A DNA stretch of 64,000 bases from a virus. The stretch lies in IMG/VR virus record IMGVR_UViG_3300049027_000047, positions 1-64,000 of that record; one strand, given 5' to 3'. The notes beneath the pieces were generated by a model. The model was not told the origin of the DNA. It did no database searches and saw only the letters and a list, made by a program, of their open reading frames with translations. Shown here one piece after another: positions 1-7,063 of this stretch. Numbering within the stretch: position 1 is the first letter of the stretch; each line of letters starts with the position of its first letter. Position numbers and translations under genes: made by a program.

Positions 1-153
1 CTGGATCGTAGGCACGGACCCCTCAACGATGAACAGCCCATCCCGAGACGCCCTGAAACACGGAGGAAGGGCGGTAGGCAGGTCTGAGAGCCAAGTACGG
101 TTCAGTTCATGGGCCACCTCTTCCTTGGCAGCGATGATGTTGTTGGATGTCAT
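1..153 (-). CDS. hypothetical protein, N-terminal fragment cut by window edge
   Basis: The first 51 codons of a leftward gene run off the left edge with no stop. The N-terminus reads MTSNNIIAAKEEVAHELN and is followed by a Trp/Pro-containing stretch. No family is recognised. The ATG at 151-153 sits 7 nt after a copy of the dispersed palindrome (161-174), which could act as an operator for this gene. The tRNA-Arg gene lies just upstream. Confidence 0.6.
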   Translation of the reverse strand, partial: MTSNNIIAAKEEVAHELNRTWLSDLPTALPPCFRASRDGLFIVEGSVPTIQ

Positions 154-160
154 GTGAAAA

Positions 161-174
161 TCTGTTGTGACAGA
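161..174. repeat. dispersed palindrome copy 1
   Basis: Core TCTGTTGTGACAGA, flanked by AAAA on both sides. It lies between tRNA-Arg and the start codon at 153, 7 nt from that codon. Confidence 0.9.
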
Positions 175-180
175 AAAGAG

Positions 181-252
181 TGCCTCCATCGGGAATCGAA
201 TCCGAATCTTCAGCTTAGAAGGCCGTTGCTCTGTCCGTTGAGCTATGGAGGC
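181..252 (-). tRNA. tRNA-Arg (anticodon TCT)
   Basis: The minus strand folds into a full cloverleaf: acceptor GCCTCCA/TGGAGGC, D stem GCTC/GAGC, and anticodon loop CTTCTAA giving TCT. The T loop is TTCGATT. Two weak positions are visible: an A-A opposition at the base of the anticodon stem and an A-C pair at 53-61. CCA is not encoded. It reads rare Arg codons AGA/AGG, which the phage uses freely. Confidence 0.85.
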
Positions 253-272
253 AGAAGTTACTCTATAGAGCA

Positions 273-725
273 TCAAAACGGAATATCTATGTCCTCATCC
301 CGAGGGCTCCTCATGTCCAAGTCGTCCTCAAACTTTGGTTCTTCATCCAAGTAGTCCTTCACGGAGTTCTTGGCTGGGTAGGTTTTGGAACCGTCATCTG
401 ACTTCCGCTCAGGTTCCACCTGTATAATCACCTTGCCGCCCCTCCCAATGCACTTGGCTGCACTGAGTGAGCCTGCATTGTAGGATTGAATGAGACCTGT
501 AGTGCAGCAGAAATGACGCAGCTTATAGGCCAGCTTTTCAAGCAGGTAGTCAGTCACCTTTCGGAACCCGCCATCCTTATTAAACACCTTGAGTTCAACA
601 ACGATCATATCGTTTCCTCCCTTGGAAAGCTTCTCTTCAGCTTCCACGACCTCGAAGTCGTAGGTTCCAGCAGGCATGATGAGTTCGGAGGCGATCTCCT
701 CTTCGGTTTTTGGAGCAAATTTCAT
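273..725 (-). CDS. ssDNA-binding-like protein (DUF669-type)
   Basis: A 150-residue protein that resembles the DUF669 group of phage single-strand-DNA-binding proteins. The C-terminus is acidic and ends in Asp-Ile-Pro-Phe, matching the protein-docking tip of bacterial SSB. The gene follows, 17 nt downstream, a RecA-fold ATPase (743-1621), a pairing typical of phage recombination or annealing modules. Inferred role: coat ssDNA and recruit partners through the tail. DUF669 assignment is by pattern only; the SSB-like tail is directly seen. Confidence 0.65.
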   Translation of the reverse strand: MKFAPKTEEEIASELIMPAGTYDFEVVEAEEKLSKGGNDMIVVELKVFNKDGGFRKVTDYLLEKLAYKLRHFCCTTGLIQSYNAGSLSAAKCIGRGGKVIIQVEPERKSDDGSKTYPAKNSVKDYLDEEPKFEDDLDMRSPRDEDIDIPF

Positions 726-742
726 GGTGTGTAGTTGTTGTT

Positions 743-1621
743 TTATTTACTGATCTTCTTGCTGTAGGCATCGATTACCTTGCTAGCTTGGTCTGACGTG
801 AGCTCATTCCAAGAGGAAGCCCCGGCCTTGTTCCATATCTTCTGGACATCTTCTTCACTGGGTCGCAGAATTCCAACCAGACGATGCAACTCGGTTACTT
901 GCTCCTCTGTGGCCAGTTCGATGTTGGAACCTTTTTTCTCAATAATGTCCTTCCCGTACATCTCGGAGAACTTCGGGTATGAAAGTTCAAACTGGTGAAG
1001 GTCAGGGAAGCCTACAAGGCGGGACTTGCGGACAACTCCGTACCGGGAGTTTCCCTGTTTAATTGCCCTGAAAGCAAGATCTAGTTCATACTCCAACTTG
1101 TCCCAGCAGTCGAACGTGTGCCCAGTTGCGACGCGGTCACCCTTGGCATCCTGCCCCCATTCTTCCTTCTGGTGGGCAATCAATACAACATTCATGTCGA
1201 GGCGCTGAATCCATGCCACTAGACGGCGCATAAAGGCCACTGCGGGCTTTTTGGAGGCCCCGAAGGCATCTTTAGACCCAAGGCGCTCAGCCTCGTTAGC
1301 GACCGCTGTATTGAATAACTTTGTGATGCTGTCGATGACTACTGTTCTGAAAGGGTGATCTTCCGAAGCAAGAGCTTGAAGCTGTCCTATGACTGTCTCG
1401 AAGTCCAATGCGCCCTCTTCCAGACCCATCACCATGCCTCCTGATTTACTCAGCTTGTCCATGTAGTGGGTTCTGGACGCTCCTCCCTCGGTGTCGATGT
1501 AGTAGCAGTTTGGGAAATCCAAGCTGAACCAAGTTTTCCCAACCCCCGGAGGTCCATAAATGAGGATTTTTGGTTTGGTTGGCTGATGGTCGGATGGTGC
1601 TTTTGCTTTTAGTTTGCTCAT
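743..1621 (-). CDS. RecA-fold ATPase, Sak4-like recombinase
   Basis: A 292-residue ATPase. Walker A GPPGVGKT is at residues 23-30 and a Walker B-like VVIDS at 94-98, in a single compact RecA/Sak4-type domain. Phage proteins of this size and layout (often annotated AAA or ATP-binding, Pfam AAA_24) support ssDNA annealing or recombination next to an SSB-like gene, as here. The start ATG is at 1621. No strong Shine-Dalgarno site is visible upstream. Confidence 0.8.
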   Translation of the reverse strand: MSKLKAKAPSDHQPTKPKILIYGPPGVGKTWFSLDFPNCYYIDTEGGASRTHYMDKLSKSGGMVMGLEEGALDFETVIGQLQALASEDHPFRTVVIDSITKLFNTAVANEAERLGSKDAFGASKKPAVAFMRRLVAWIQRLDMNVVLIAHQKEEWGQDAKGDRVATGHTFDCWDKLEYELDLAFRAIKQGNSRYGVVRKSRLVGFPDLHQFELSYPKFSEMYGKDIIEKKGSNIELATEEQVTELHRLVGILRPSEEDVQKIWNKAGASSWNELTSDQASKVIDAYSKKISK

Positions 1622-1719
1622 AAGATTTGAAAGTTGGTCGCCTCCCAGCCTCAGGTTATACGGGGCGACTGCGTTACGGACTGGAGCACGAGTTCGTCAG
1701 GCTCTACTGGGAGACGGTT

Positions 1720-1733
1720 TCTGTCACAACAGA
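1720..1733. repeat. dispersed palindrome copy 2
   Basis: Core TCTGTCACAACAGA, 2 nt past the stop codon of the leftward gene 1736-2101 and about 100 nt upstream of the ATPase gene. Confidence 0.9.
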
Positions 1734-1735
1734 TT

Positions 1736-2101
1736 TTAGAACTCAGCAGGTTTCAGAGTCTCCACCTCTCCAGAGTCCTTGGAGAGCTTGAAGTAGCCTC
1801 CATGTCGGGTGAACCAGAGATGCTCTGGGGATTCTCCGGTGATGATGCCGAACTGGTAACAGTTATGGTTGTGGAGTATGAGGAGGGTTTTGCCTTCTCG
1901 GGAGTAGCGGTGAGAAGTGGGAGGGGCGTAGTCAGGGAAAATCCTCAGCAATCGATCAGGTGTGATGGCATTCCAAGGTCCCCATTGAGTTGGTGTGGTC
2001 CAGCAAGAATCATCCTCATGGTCGTATTTCCACTGCCACGGCACCTCTGGATGCTCCATCAGGTAAGCGCAGAGGCGGAGTTGGGCAGGAGTTGGGGTCA
2101 T
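1736..2101 (-). CDS. hypothetical protein, 121 aa
   Basis: Not recognised. A soluble, Trp- and His-rich protein (several WQW/CWTTP-type stretches). Its start overlaps the stop of the upstream gene by 4 nt (ATGA at 2098-2101), so the two are probably translationally coupled in one leftward operon driven from the promoter at 2364-2392. Confidence 0.7.
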   Translation of the reverse strand: MTPTPAQLRLCAYLMEHPEVPWQWKYDHEDDSCWTTPTQWGPWNAITPDRLLRIFPDYAPPTSHRYSREGKTLLILHNHNCYQFGIITGESPEHLWFTRHGGYFKLSKDSGEVETLKPAEF

Positions 2102-2355
2102 GAGAAGGAGAGCTTTTCCAGTTTAGCGATCTGTTTTTTGAGTGAGGCGATCTTTTTGATTCGCATCGCTTCAGCGTGTTTTGCTGCCTCAGTCCTGTCA
2201 GTCGTCCAGTGGGATTTGTTATGAAAGAATCTGGCTTCCCCATATCGAGCGCCTGCATGACCATGATTGTAGAAATACTTCCCGCACTCGGTCAACTCAC
2301 CTTCAAGCTCTTGAATCCCCTCAGTGAGGGCGTACTTTGTAACGTATGCTTTCAT
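2098..2355 (-). CDS. hypothetical coiled-coil protein, 85 aa
   Basis: A small charged protein with a C-terminal helical stretch rich in Lys/Glu/Leu (residues about 60-85), likely a coiled coil. It is the first gene of a leftward operon. The ATG is 8 nt beyond a TAGTAT -10, so the transcript should have almost no leader. No function is recognised. Confidence 0.7.
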   Translation of the reverse strand: MKAYVTKYALTEGIQELEGELTECGKYFYNHGHAGARYGEARFFHNKSHWTTDRTEAAKHAEAMRIKKIASLKKQIAKLEKLSFS

Positions 2356-2363
2356 ATTCTTCT

Positions 2364-2392
2364 ATACTAGCTAAGCTATGAGCGGGCGTCAT
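2364..2392 (-). promoter_or_regulatory. promoter with TAGCTTAGC spacer motif (near-leaderless)
   Basis: Minus strand: -35 ATGACG (2387-2392), 17 bp spacer ending in TAGCTTAGC, -10 TAGTAT (2364-2369), then 8 nt to the ATG at 2355. Same architecture as at 3120, 10621, 54501 and 55481. Confidence 0.65.
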
Positions 2393-3111
2393 GATTTGGC
2401 CGTCTTAAGCAATTGGAGAAGCGTAGCAGCCTCCCATTCATAGTGCGCCGACTCCGCCGACTCCGCCGCCGACTCCGCCGACCTCGCCGACTCCGCCGAC
2501 CTCGCCGACTCCGCCGCCGACTCCGCCGCCGACTCCGCCGACTCCGCCGCCGACCTCGCCGCCGACCACGCCGACTCCGCCGCCGACCACGCCGACTCCG
2601 CCGCCGACCACGCCGACTCCGCCGCCGACCTCGCCGACTCCGCCGCCGACCATCTCTGCGGCTCACAGCCCATTCCAATCAACTCAGAATTATGCCAAGC
2701 AATCACAAGTTGCAACGCATTGCGGCATTCGACAGCATAGGGTTCTTGATTGTCCTTGAGTCGTTCAAGAGCCAGTTCTTGCCGTGCAATCCCGAGTTTG
2801 TGGCGCACAGGTTCCACATCAGCGCCAACAGGAATTGCAGCCAAGAAGTCTTCAGCGAACTGCTCAGCTTTACCTTTTGGAAGCCCCTCAAAGATGGCAT
2901 CCTCCAGTCGCGCCAGCCATTCAGGAAGCCCCAACTCTACTGGGTAACGGGAGTGGTCGTATTGATCCAACGTGCACCCCACTGCGCAACCTTTTCCGCC
3001 TTCCCATCCGGTGCCTTGGATAAGTTCCTCAAGCCGTCGATGCTCTTGCATGCGGGCTACGTATTTGTCCTTTATGGATTGGTCTCCATGGTATGCTTTT
3101 AGCGCTTTCAT
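2389..3111 (-). CDS. phage protein with C-terminal Ala-Ser-Glu repeats
   Basis: A 240-residue protein. The N-terminal 150 residues match a conserved phage domain of unknown function (features GGKGCAVGCT and an LEDxIFExLP stretch). From about residue 155 the sequence becomes degenerate tandem repeats of SAAESAW / SARSAES type, then a short unique tail. The repeat is mirrored in the DNA as a GCCGACTCC array. Such tails in related phage proteins vary in length, presumably by slippage. The start is fixed by a promoter whose -10 is 8 nt upstream. Confidence 0.7.
   Translation of the reverse strand: MKALKAYHGDQSIKDKYVARMQEHRRLEELIQGTGWEGGKGCAVGCTLDQYDHSRYPVELGLPEWLARLEDAIFEGLPKGKAEQFAEDFLAAIPVGADVEPVRHKLGIARQELALERLKDNQEPYAVECRNALQLVIAWHNSELIGMGCEPQRWSAAESARSAAESAWSAAESAWSAAESAWSAARSAAESAESAAESAAESARSAESARSAESAAESAESAHYEWEAATLLQLLKTAKS
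2453..2652. repeat. GCC-GAC-TCC tandem array inside a coding region
   Basis: About 200 bp of imperfect tandem units (GCCGACTCCGCC, GCCGACCTCGCC, GCCGACCACGCC). On the minus strand it encodes the Ala/Ser/Glu/Trp repeats of the 2389-3111 gene. Its low complexity also opens spurious Arg-rich frames on both strands. Confidence 0.9.
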
Positions 3112-3119
3112 ATCCTTCT

Positions 3120-3147
3120 ATGAAAGCTAAGCTATGAGTTTTGTCAA
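3120..3147 (-). promoter_or_regulatory. promoter with TAGCTTAGC spacer motif (near-leaderless)
   Basis: Minus strand: -35 TTGACA (3142-3147), 16 bp spacer ending TAGCTTAGC, -10 TTTCAT (3120-3125), 8 nt to the ATG at 3111. It overlaps the stop codon of the upstream gene. Confidence 0.65.
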
Positions 3148-3413
3148 ACTGAATCCGTTTGGATTTTCTTGAAGTCTTCCTGTAATCTGGCGATCCAGTC
3201 CCGGTGACGATTGCTCCTCTGGTGGGCTCCATTGTGGGGATTGAGCCAGTCTGGAGGACCGTGCAGGTCAGTAGGGAGCAGAGGTCTGAAAACCCTCTCC
3301 AGCTCCTTCCCAGAGCATTCCTCAGCCAGAGAGACGGCTCCATAGTGTCTCTGTTCGTCCAAGGTGAATCGCTCCAGGTCTTTCTGGAGCCAGAGAGGGT
3401 GGTTGTGGGTCAT
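3144..3413 (-). CDS. hypothetical protein, 89 aa
   Basis: A small soluble protein with many charged and His residues (begins MTHNHPLWLQKDLERF). It overlaps the upstream gene by 4 nt (ATGA at 3410-3413), so it is the distal member of the 3144-4237 gene set. No family is recognised. Confidence 0.6.
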   Translation of the reverse strand: MTHNHPLWLQKDLERFTLDEQRHYGAVSLAEECSGKELERVFRPLLPTDLHGPPDWLNPHNGAHQRSNRHRDWIARLQEDFKKIQTDSV

Positions 3414-3799
3414 TCACCCTCCTCCCAGAGACCAAGGGTCAGGCCGAAGGCTTCAGCGCGTTGGGCTGCTTTAGCCCCTAAAAAATCTCTACATGCAAAT
3501 TTCCCATCTCCTAGGAGGGTCCACCCATATTTAGAATATTCATCATCAGTCAAAATAGCCTCCATCTCATGGCAGGCATTGAGGTCGTTGAAGTAGTCTG
3601 GAGCATGAAGGACACCAAACCCACACCTGCGACTTCCTTTCACTTCCTTCACAAATTCAGGCCCATGCACGTGGCCCAACATTATTCCTTTAGCCTCAAG
3701 ACCTTTTGGAAACAGCCATGAGAGATTGTCGTTTTTGCGAGTGAGCCATTCCCACCCGCATGCCTCGGCGATCTTGATTCGTTTTTCGGATTGGGTCAT
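3410..3799 (-). CDS. hypothetical protein, 129 aa (LysM/ABA-sandwich-type phage family)
   Basis: It begins with a basic helix and IAEACGW, then an NDLNACHEMEA segment. Both segments resemble a frequent phage family of unknown function in which an N-terminal IAxAxGW is followed by NDLNAMHEAE. The neighbour 3806-4237 has the same DLNAVHEVE segment, so the two are probably paralogues. Overlaps the downstream gene by 4 nt. No function is known. Confidence 0.65.
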   Translation of the reverse strand: MTQSEKRIKIAEACGWEWLTRKNDNLSWLFPKGLEAKGIMLGHVHGPEFVKEVKGSRRCGFGVLHAPDYFNDLNACHEMEAILTDDEYSKYGWTLLGDGKFACRDFLGAKAAQRAEAFGLTLGLWEEGE

Positions 3800-3805
3800 A
3801 GGAGA

Positions 3806-4237
3806 TTATGGGTCGTTCTTGATCGCCTTCCATTTGTCGGGGGCGAGGGTCATCAGGAGGGCGATGCAGCGTTGCAGGGCGGGGGCCGAGATCCAGGCTC
3901 GCTCCGACTCCATAACGCGTTGCTCCTGATTCACAATGTCCGAATACGTAACGTCCACCAAGTGACCCCGAAAATCATAGTGCTGGTCATCATTCAGGCT
4001 ATTCTCCACCTCATGCACCGCGTTTAGATCGCCGGTGTAGTCGGGCAGAGGCCCGTTAGTACCATCCCACCATTCTAATGTCTCTGCGCACCATGGACAC
4101 AGCGTCCCCAGCGTCGCATGATCCGGCGTCACTTCGCTGTGTTGAGGGCATCGAAACCACGGATCACGCCCCGCCGCCTCCGCGACGGCGATGCGGATTG
4201 CCTGGAGTTGCTTTGGTGTGAAATCTGAAGCATTCAT
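3806..4237 (-). CDS. hypothetical protein, 143 aa, paralogous to its neighbour
   Basis: The reading frame extends to a TTG at 4255 inside the palindrome, but the ATG at 4237 (MNASDFTPKQLQA) is the better start. The protein contains IRIAVAEAAG, a CPQH...CPWC pair that could bind zinc, and GDLNAVHEVE as in the gene at 3410. The dispersed palindrome (4246-4259) lies 8 nt before the ATG. Confidence 0.65.
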   Translation of the reverse strand: MNASDFTPKQLQAIRIAVAEAAGRDPWFRCPQHSEVTPDHATLGTLCPWCAETLEWWDGTNGPLPDYTGDLNAVHEVENSLNDDQHYDFRGHLVDVTYSDIVNQEQRVMESERAWISAPALQRCIALLMTLAPDKWKAIKNDP

Positions 4238-4245
4238 AATTAAAT

Positions 4246-4259
4246 TCTGTCGCAACAGA
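4246..4259. repeat. dispersed palindrome copy 3
   Basis: Core TCTGTCGCAACAGA, 8 nt upstream of the ATG at 4237 and 3 nt before the stop of the gene at 4262. Confidence 0.9.
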
Positions 4260-4261
4260 TT

Positions 4262-4609
4262 TCACACTGCTGCATGTTCCAAGTGTTCTTTGACCACCTT
4301 CAGGAGGCTCTGGACGGCCTCCTGTACGTCTGATTCAGTCTTAGGCTCTCCGTAGTCCAGCATGATAGGCCGGAGCCGTCTGGCCTGTGGGAAATGCAGA
4401 AGAACCCGCATTCCGCACGCTGGGAGCCTGCCCACCTGGACCTTCTCAGGCTGCATGACCTCCAGTTTCAACGGCCCATCAGAGCACCGGATGATCCATC
4501 CTTTCTCTGCCGGACGATGCCAGAGCTTGCCAAGAGTATAGCCCCGTGCTCCCAGAGGCTCCACGGCCTGCTGTAGAGAGGACTCCCAGAGGGTAAAGAG
4601 AGCGCTCAT
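4262..4609 (-). CDS. hypothetical protein, 115 aa
   Basis: The ATG at 4609 overlaps the upstream stop (ATGA at 4606-4609) and is preferred over the longer frame reaching 4666. The protein has an amphipathic N-terminal helix, a beta-rich middle and a charged C-terminal helix. No family is recognised. Confidence 0.6.
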   Translation of the reverse strand: MSALFTLWESSLQQAVEPLGARGYTLGKLWHRPAEKGWIIRCSDGPLKLEVMQPEKVQVGRLPACGMRVLLHFPQARRLRPIMLDYGEPKTESDVQEAVQSLLKVVKEHLEHAAV

Positions 4610-5277
4610 GCTTCCTCCTTCTGTTGAGGTGCTGGAGGCATGGGCATCCAGTGGGTGGGACGGCATTTGTGCACAAAATCACGGATGACTACCTCAAACT
4701 GACCCCGTGGACCTTCGCCAAGTGCAGCAAGTTCGCCACTTTGAGACAGTGGGCTGAAGTCCATCCAACGGCATTGGTAAACCCACACATTTTCATCATC
4801 TACAGGAGGTCCATAAACGAGAATGAAAGTGCCATCCCTCGGAGCCGTCTTGATGTCCCGCCATCCATCCAGCGTGTACCGTGTAGGTTGAGGGGTGGAG
4901 TTGGAGAGAACGGACTTAAGTTTCCGAAAATCATTCCATGAAATTTCACACGCCACATGTCCACCATATTCTGTTACATCGTCTTCCTCAATCCAGTAGG
5001 GAAGCAGGTCTTTAAGGGCCTCCTCCAACTCCTGGACGCGGGCGCGGAGGGCCTTCTTGTCCTCCTCGTGATCCTCTTTGGCCTTCCTCTCTGCCGCGCT
5101 CCAACGATGCGTCTCGTCAATCAGGCGTTGGACCTCAGCCTTCGACCTTAGCCCCTCTTCTGCCGCTGCGATGAGAGTTTCTCTATTATGCCAAAATGTA
5201 TCATTTGTTATCGGGTCATTTGGATAGCGCAAAAGCCGTTTCAGTTCATTTAGCTTTCCTTGTGTTAGTGTGTTCAT
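4606..5277 (-). CDS. coiled-coil plus DUF551-like protein
   Basis: A 223-residue protein. Residues about 45-95 form a Glu/Lys/Ala-rich coiled coil. The C-terminal half carries the DUF551 signature: GWRDIKTAPRDGT, an ILVYGPP strand and a closing THWMPMPPAP. DUF551 domains are common in phages and have no known activity. The gene overlaps both neighbours by 4 nt. A second DUF551-like domain is encoded at 57114-57599. Confidence 0.75.
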   Translation of the reverse strand: MNTLTQGKLNELKRLLRYPNDPITNDTFWHNRETLIAAAEEGLRSKAEVQRLIDETHRWSAAERKAKEDHEEDKKALRARVQELEEALKDLLPYWIEEDDVTEYGGHVACEISWNDFRKLKSVLSNSTPQPTRYTLDGWRDIKTAPRDGTFILVYGPPVDDENVWVYQCRWMDFSPLSQSGELAALGEGPRGQFEVVIRDFVHKCRPTHWMPMPPAPQQKEEA

Positions 5278-5546
5278 GCTAGTGGATTGATGATTCTAAG
5301 TTCCTGTTTGAGTGATCGGACCTCCAGTTGCAGCTTGAGCACCTCATTACGGAGGTTCTGCATCTGGACGAGCAAATCTGTCACGACAGAATGCTCAGGA
5401 CGGCGGTTGATCTTCCTTTCCATTCGGTCAAGAACACTTCCAATCCATCCAGCCCCCAAATACAAAGGCAAAATAGACCAAACACTGGCCGTTCCTGAAA
5501 CCAGGTCAAAAGCAACGCAACAAGCAAGGAGAATGAATTTATTCAC
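5274..5546 (-). CDS. small membrane protein with C-terminal coiled coil
   Basis: A 90-residue protein. Hydrophobic N-terminal segments (residues about 3-40) suggest one or two membrane helices, and residues 55-85 form a Leu/Glu heptad pattern. The palindrome copy at 5377-5390 is coding here (Ser-Val-Val-Thr-Asp). A holin or spanin-like role is possible but unsupported. It overlaps neighbours on both sides by 4 nt. Confidence 0.65.
   Translation of the reverse strand: MNKFILLACCVAFDLVSGTASVWSILPLYLGAGWIGSVLDRMERKINRRPEHSVVTDLLVQMQNLRNEVLKLQLEVRSLKQELRIINPLA
5377..5390. repeat. dispersed palindrome copy 4
   Basis: Core TCTGTCACGACAGA, inside the coding region of the 5274-5546 gene. Confidence 0.9.
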
Positions 5547-5752
5547 TTGATTTCCTCCAAGATAAAAGGTTGAAAAGACCGTCCCTCAACACGGTAAGGG
5601 AGTTGATTGGCAGCATAGGCTACTCTCCAGGCATCCCGGTTGTCTTTGGTGGTCCCAGCCTTGGGGAAGCAAAGCCTCCGCTTGGTGAGATCCTCTGCAA
5701 AGCAGTCCGGCAGAACGGAGGTAAAGGCGAAGTGGTTGAACTCAGTCTTCAC
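5543..5752 (-). CDS. hypothetical protein, 69 aa
   Basis: A short soluble protein (MKTEFNHFAFTSVLPDCF...). It overlaps upstream and downstream genes by 4 nt each, which is the main reason to accept it. No family is recognised. Confidence 0.6.
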   Translation of the reverse strand: MKTEFNHFAFTSVLPDCFAEDLTKRRLCFPKAGTTKDNRDAWRVAYAANQLPYRVEGRSFQPFILEEIK

Positions 5753-6117
5753 AATCCTTCCCCCTCTGTGTAGGTGATCTGGATGCAGGCGATTCGGTCA
5801 AATCGGTCAAATACAACATTTGAATTCGCCAATTCTTTCGTCGGATAGGCGTAACTCGTTCTACCTTCTGGGTAGATGTTGAGCCACTTCGTATGTTTCA
5901 TCGGGGCCATGAAGAGGTCGTTGGGAGAAGAGGCTTTGGAGTCGTACTGGAGACCAGTGTCAAATCGTGAACAAACAAGACCGTCAATGAGGCAGACAAC
6001 CTGATCCTCTTCTCGGGTCTCAGGCACATGCGCGATGAACTTCGCATGTCTTCCATCACGGGTTTGGATGGGGTGGCCTTCTTGGGCCAGTTTCAGGTCA
6101 AAAGGGATGAGTTTCAT
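5749..6117 (-). CDS. hypothetical protein, 122 aa
   Basis: The ATG at 6117 (MKLIPFDLKLAQEGHPIQTRDGR) is chosen because this opening is a recurrent phage motif. The downstream part reads KFIAHVPETREEDQ and VCLIDG, as in many small phage proteins of unknown function. It is probably a small beta-barrel. It heads a run of 4-nt-overlapping genes to 4262. Confidence 0.7.
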   Translation of the reverse strand: MKLIPFDLKLAQEGHPIQTRDGRHAKFIAHVPETREEDQVVCLIDGLVCSRFDTGLQYDSKASSPNDLFMAPMKHTKWLNIYPEGRTSYAYPTKELANSNVVFDRFDRIACIQITYTEGEGL

Positions 6118-6173
6118 AATGGATTCAAAGTGTTCAGGTTGTGCGTATCTACGACGCACCCCGGATGCAAATG

Positions 6174-6347
6174 CTAGACCAAGAGGGTCACGTTCTGGCG
6201 ATGCTGGAGGTGGCGCTGGATGTTCTTCCAGCGACGGTAGTGATTGTCGGTGTCCTGCTGAAGTTCAGGAGTCATGCCGTTTTTTCGGCGCTCATGAAGG
6301 CGGCGTTCCTTTTCGGCCCAGGTCTTGACTTGTGTATGATGGAGCAT
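6174..6347 (-). CDS. possible small basic protein, 57 aa
   Basis: A short frame filling the gap between two accepted leftward genes. The product is Lys/Arg/His-rich (MLHHTQVKTWAEKERRLHERRK). No Shine-Dalgarno site or homologue is recognised. An opposite-strand frame covers the same DNA, so coding status is uncertain. Confidence 0.35.
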   Translation of the reverse strand: MLHHTQVKTWAEKERRLHERRKNGMTPELQQDTDNHYRRWKNIQRHLQHRQNVTLLV

Positions 6348-6436
6348 GGTATTCTGCGGTTTGTGGTGGGCAGGGTTGATTCCCGGCCTCCCTTCTGCCA
6401 GCAATCCAGGGGGTGGACTACTGGCAGCATGGGAAG

Positions 6437-7063
6437 CTAGCAAAGCATTTTCAGCATGACCGTTGCCGTGTTGGTATTGGACTCTTTGAACGCTGATCCG
6501 GGGAGTTGAATCCATTCGGAGCAGAGATGCCGAAGGGCCTTTTCCCTGTGGGCGGTATCCATGCAGATGGCCACAAGGACGCCCGGTTTCACAAACTGCC
6601 GCGCATGAAGAATGTGCTGGATGTCTGAGCGCATGTGAAAGGGAGGATTCATCGCCACCACATCGAAGGTTCCTGCTTCTTCTGGTGTGACAGTGAGGAA
6701 GTCCCTCTGAAGAATCCGAACGGCTTCCCGGTCCTGAGTGAACAACTCCCAGCAGCAATCAGGCGACTGCTCAACCGCAACAACTTCTGAAGGTGAATGT
6801 ACAGCCAGAGCATCCAGGATGCGCCCTAGGCCCGCAGAAGGCTCAAGAACACGCATTCCTACAGAGACTCCAGCCAGAGCCACCAAATCTGTTGCAACAG
6901 AAACAGGGGTCTGAAAGAGCTGGTAAGCAGTGACAGCGCGGGGAGCAGTGCCGTTTTCCTTGCGGTTCCTGATTCCCACGAAGCGGCCCCGCATGTCATC
7001 CATGCGAAAGCCTGCTTCGTCATTTTCCATGCGGAGTGCATGGAGGCGGTGAAATCCACTCAT
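6437..7063 (-). CDS. N6-adenine-type methyltransferase
   Basis: A 208-residue SAM-dependent methyltransferase. Motif I LEPSAGLG is at residues 73-80, an acidic strand end (VVAVEQS) follows, and the catalytic NPPF is at 139-142, typical of adenine or aminogroup methylation. There is no obvious target recognition domain. The start at 7063 overlaps the DUF3560 gene stop by 4 nt, so the two are made together. The palindrome at 6888 is coding here (Ser-Val-Ala-Thr-Asp). Confidence 0.85.
   Translation of the reverse strand: MSGFHRLHALRMENDEAGFRMDDMRGRFVGIRNRKENGTAPRAVTAYQLFQTPVSVATDLVALAGVSVGMRVLEPSAGLGRILDALAVHSPSEVVAVEQSPDCCWELFTQDREAVRILQRDFLTVTPEEAGTFDVVAMNPPFHMRSDIQHILHARQFVKPGVLVAICMDTAHREKALRHLCSEWIQLPGSAFKESNTNTATVMLKMLC
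6888..6901. repeat. dispersed palindrome copy 5
   Basis: Core TCTGTTGCAACAGA, inside the methyltransferase gene. Confidence 0.9.

Noticed and set aside
109-354. Forward 81-codon frame across the tRNA-Arg gene
   Set aside because: It is the antisense of a tRNA (gives the familiar RESNPN...LSYGG artefact) and is not a gene.
2376-3102. Arg-rich and Gly/Val-rich frames over the GCC-rich array
   Set aside because: Low-complexity shadows of the Ala/Ser/Glu repeat; no start signals and no conserved part.
6141-6440. Forward 99-codon hydrophobic frame
   Set aside because: On the opposite strand to its operon, overlaps accepted genes on both sides, and has no promoter.
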